This document shows, piece by piece, positions 21,012-21,056 of a stretch of DNA of 21,056 bases. Both the position numbers and the translations under genes were made by a program. The stretch is from the IMG/VR virus record IMGVR_UViG_3300045258_000007, positions 1-21,056 of that record, one strand, 5' to 3'. The DNA is from a virus. How positions within the stretch are numbered: the first letter of the stretch is position 1; each line of letters starts with the position of its first letter. The notes under the pieces are model-generated. The model saw only the letters and a program-made list of their open reading frames with translations. It was not told where the DNA came from and made no database searches.

Positions 21012-21023
21012 CCATCGGCGAAA

Positions 21024-21048
21024 AGCCCCTGTTATGGTGGCGGGGGCT
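21024..21048. terminator. Possible weak terminator after the tail tube gene
   Basis: AGCCCC (21024-21029) and GGGGCT (21043-21048) pair over 6 bp with a 13-base loop, 12 bases after the tube stop. There is no T-run before the window ends. Confidence 0.3.
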
Positions 21049-21056
21049 CGGGACCG

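Larger units (their letters stand above)
1..21056. mobile_element. Tailed phage or prophage structural block (partial)
   Basis: The whole window is phage. Recognisable families are MuF head morphogenesis, XkdF-like protease, coiled-coil scaffold, decoration protein, major capsid protein, DnaT-like connector, gp10-like protein, tail terminator and tail tube, plus fibre proteins. Genes are packed with four-base overlaps and nearly all on one strand. Terminase, portal, tape measure, lysis and integration genes are outside the window, so lifestyle (free phage or prophage) and the ends of the element cannot be decided. No attachment site is visible. Confidence 0.93.

Noticed and set aside
1-21056. 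tRNA genes, IS elements, attachment sites
   Set aside because: No cloverleaf-like sequence, transposase motif or candidate direct repeats were seen on reading both strands. A dedicated search was not possible.

Overview
This window is about 21 kb of the structural-gene block of a tailed, siphovirus-like bacteriophage or prophage. The DNA is GC-rich throughout with strongly GC-ending codons, and the proteins look like those of phages of GC-rich Proteobacteria. I lean towards an alphaproteobacterial (Rhizobiales-like) host, but that is inference. There are no tRNAs, rRNAs, IS elements, CRISPR arrays, integrase, terminase or portal genes in view. Nearly everything reads on the + strand, with ATGA-type overlaps and strong Shine-Dalgarno (SD) sequences.

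Layout. Positions 3-5731 are a receptor-binding module: the end of a beta-helix fibre protein, a beta-sandwich fibre protein, a 1,360-residue adhesin and a small putative fibre-tail adaptor. The adhesin carries two LamG/concanavalin-like domains, one apparently nested in the other, and about 27 copies of a ~19-residue repeat. Positions 5670-6328 are a minus-strand island of three small overlapping genes, one with a helix-turn-helix. Positions 6377-13125 start with a MuF/SPP1-gp7 head-morphogenesis gene. It is followed by a 422-residue HExxH metallopeptidase resembling the anthrax lethal factor catalytic domain, a 72-residue acidic protein, a 1,212-residue protein (Nudix, kinase-like fold, R-S-E ADP-ribosyltransferase) and a 163-residue partner. 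Positions 13202-16581 hold a small Cys/His protein, an XkdF-like prohead protease, a coiled-coil scaffold, a decoration protein with a long charged tail and the major capsid protein. Positions 16662-21011 hold two small unknowns, a methyltransferase-like protein, head-tail connector, head-closure, gp10-like and tail-terminator genes, and a tail tube gene broken by a frameshift.

The most interesting part is 7501-12619. The metallopeptidase and the giant protein share an N-terminal signature ([TQ]-Q-P-R-x-P-A-G-x-x-x-G-G-[QR]-[WF], three copies) and a ~70-residue helical module (one copy in the first protein, up to four in the second). The module is joined to four different enzyme folds directly behind MuF. 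I read this as a set of phage-head cargo effectors sharing a common loading tag, injected with the DNA in the manner of T4 Alt. The cargo role is inference. The shared tag, the shared module and the catalytic motifs are visible in the sequence.

The genes fit one assembly line: protease, scaffold, capsid and decoration build the head; MuF and the tagged proteins enter it; the connector and terminator genes close it; the tube and fibres complete the tail. The tail tube frameshift means either a defective prophage or a base error in the assembly.
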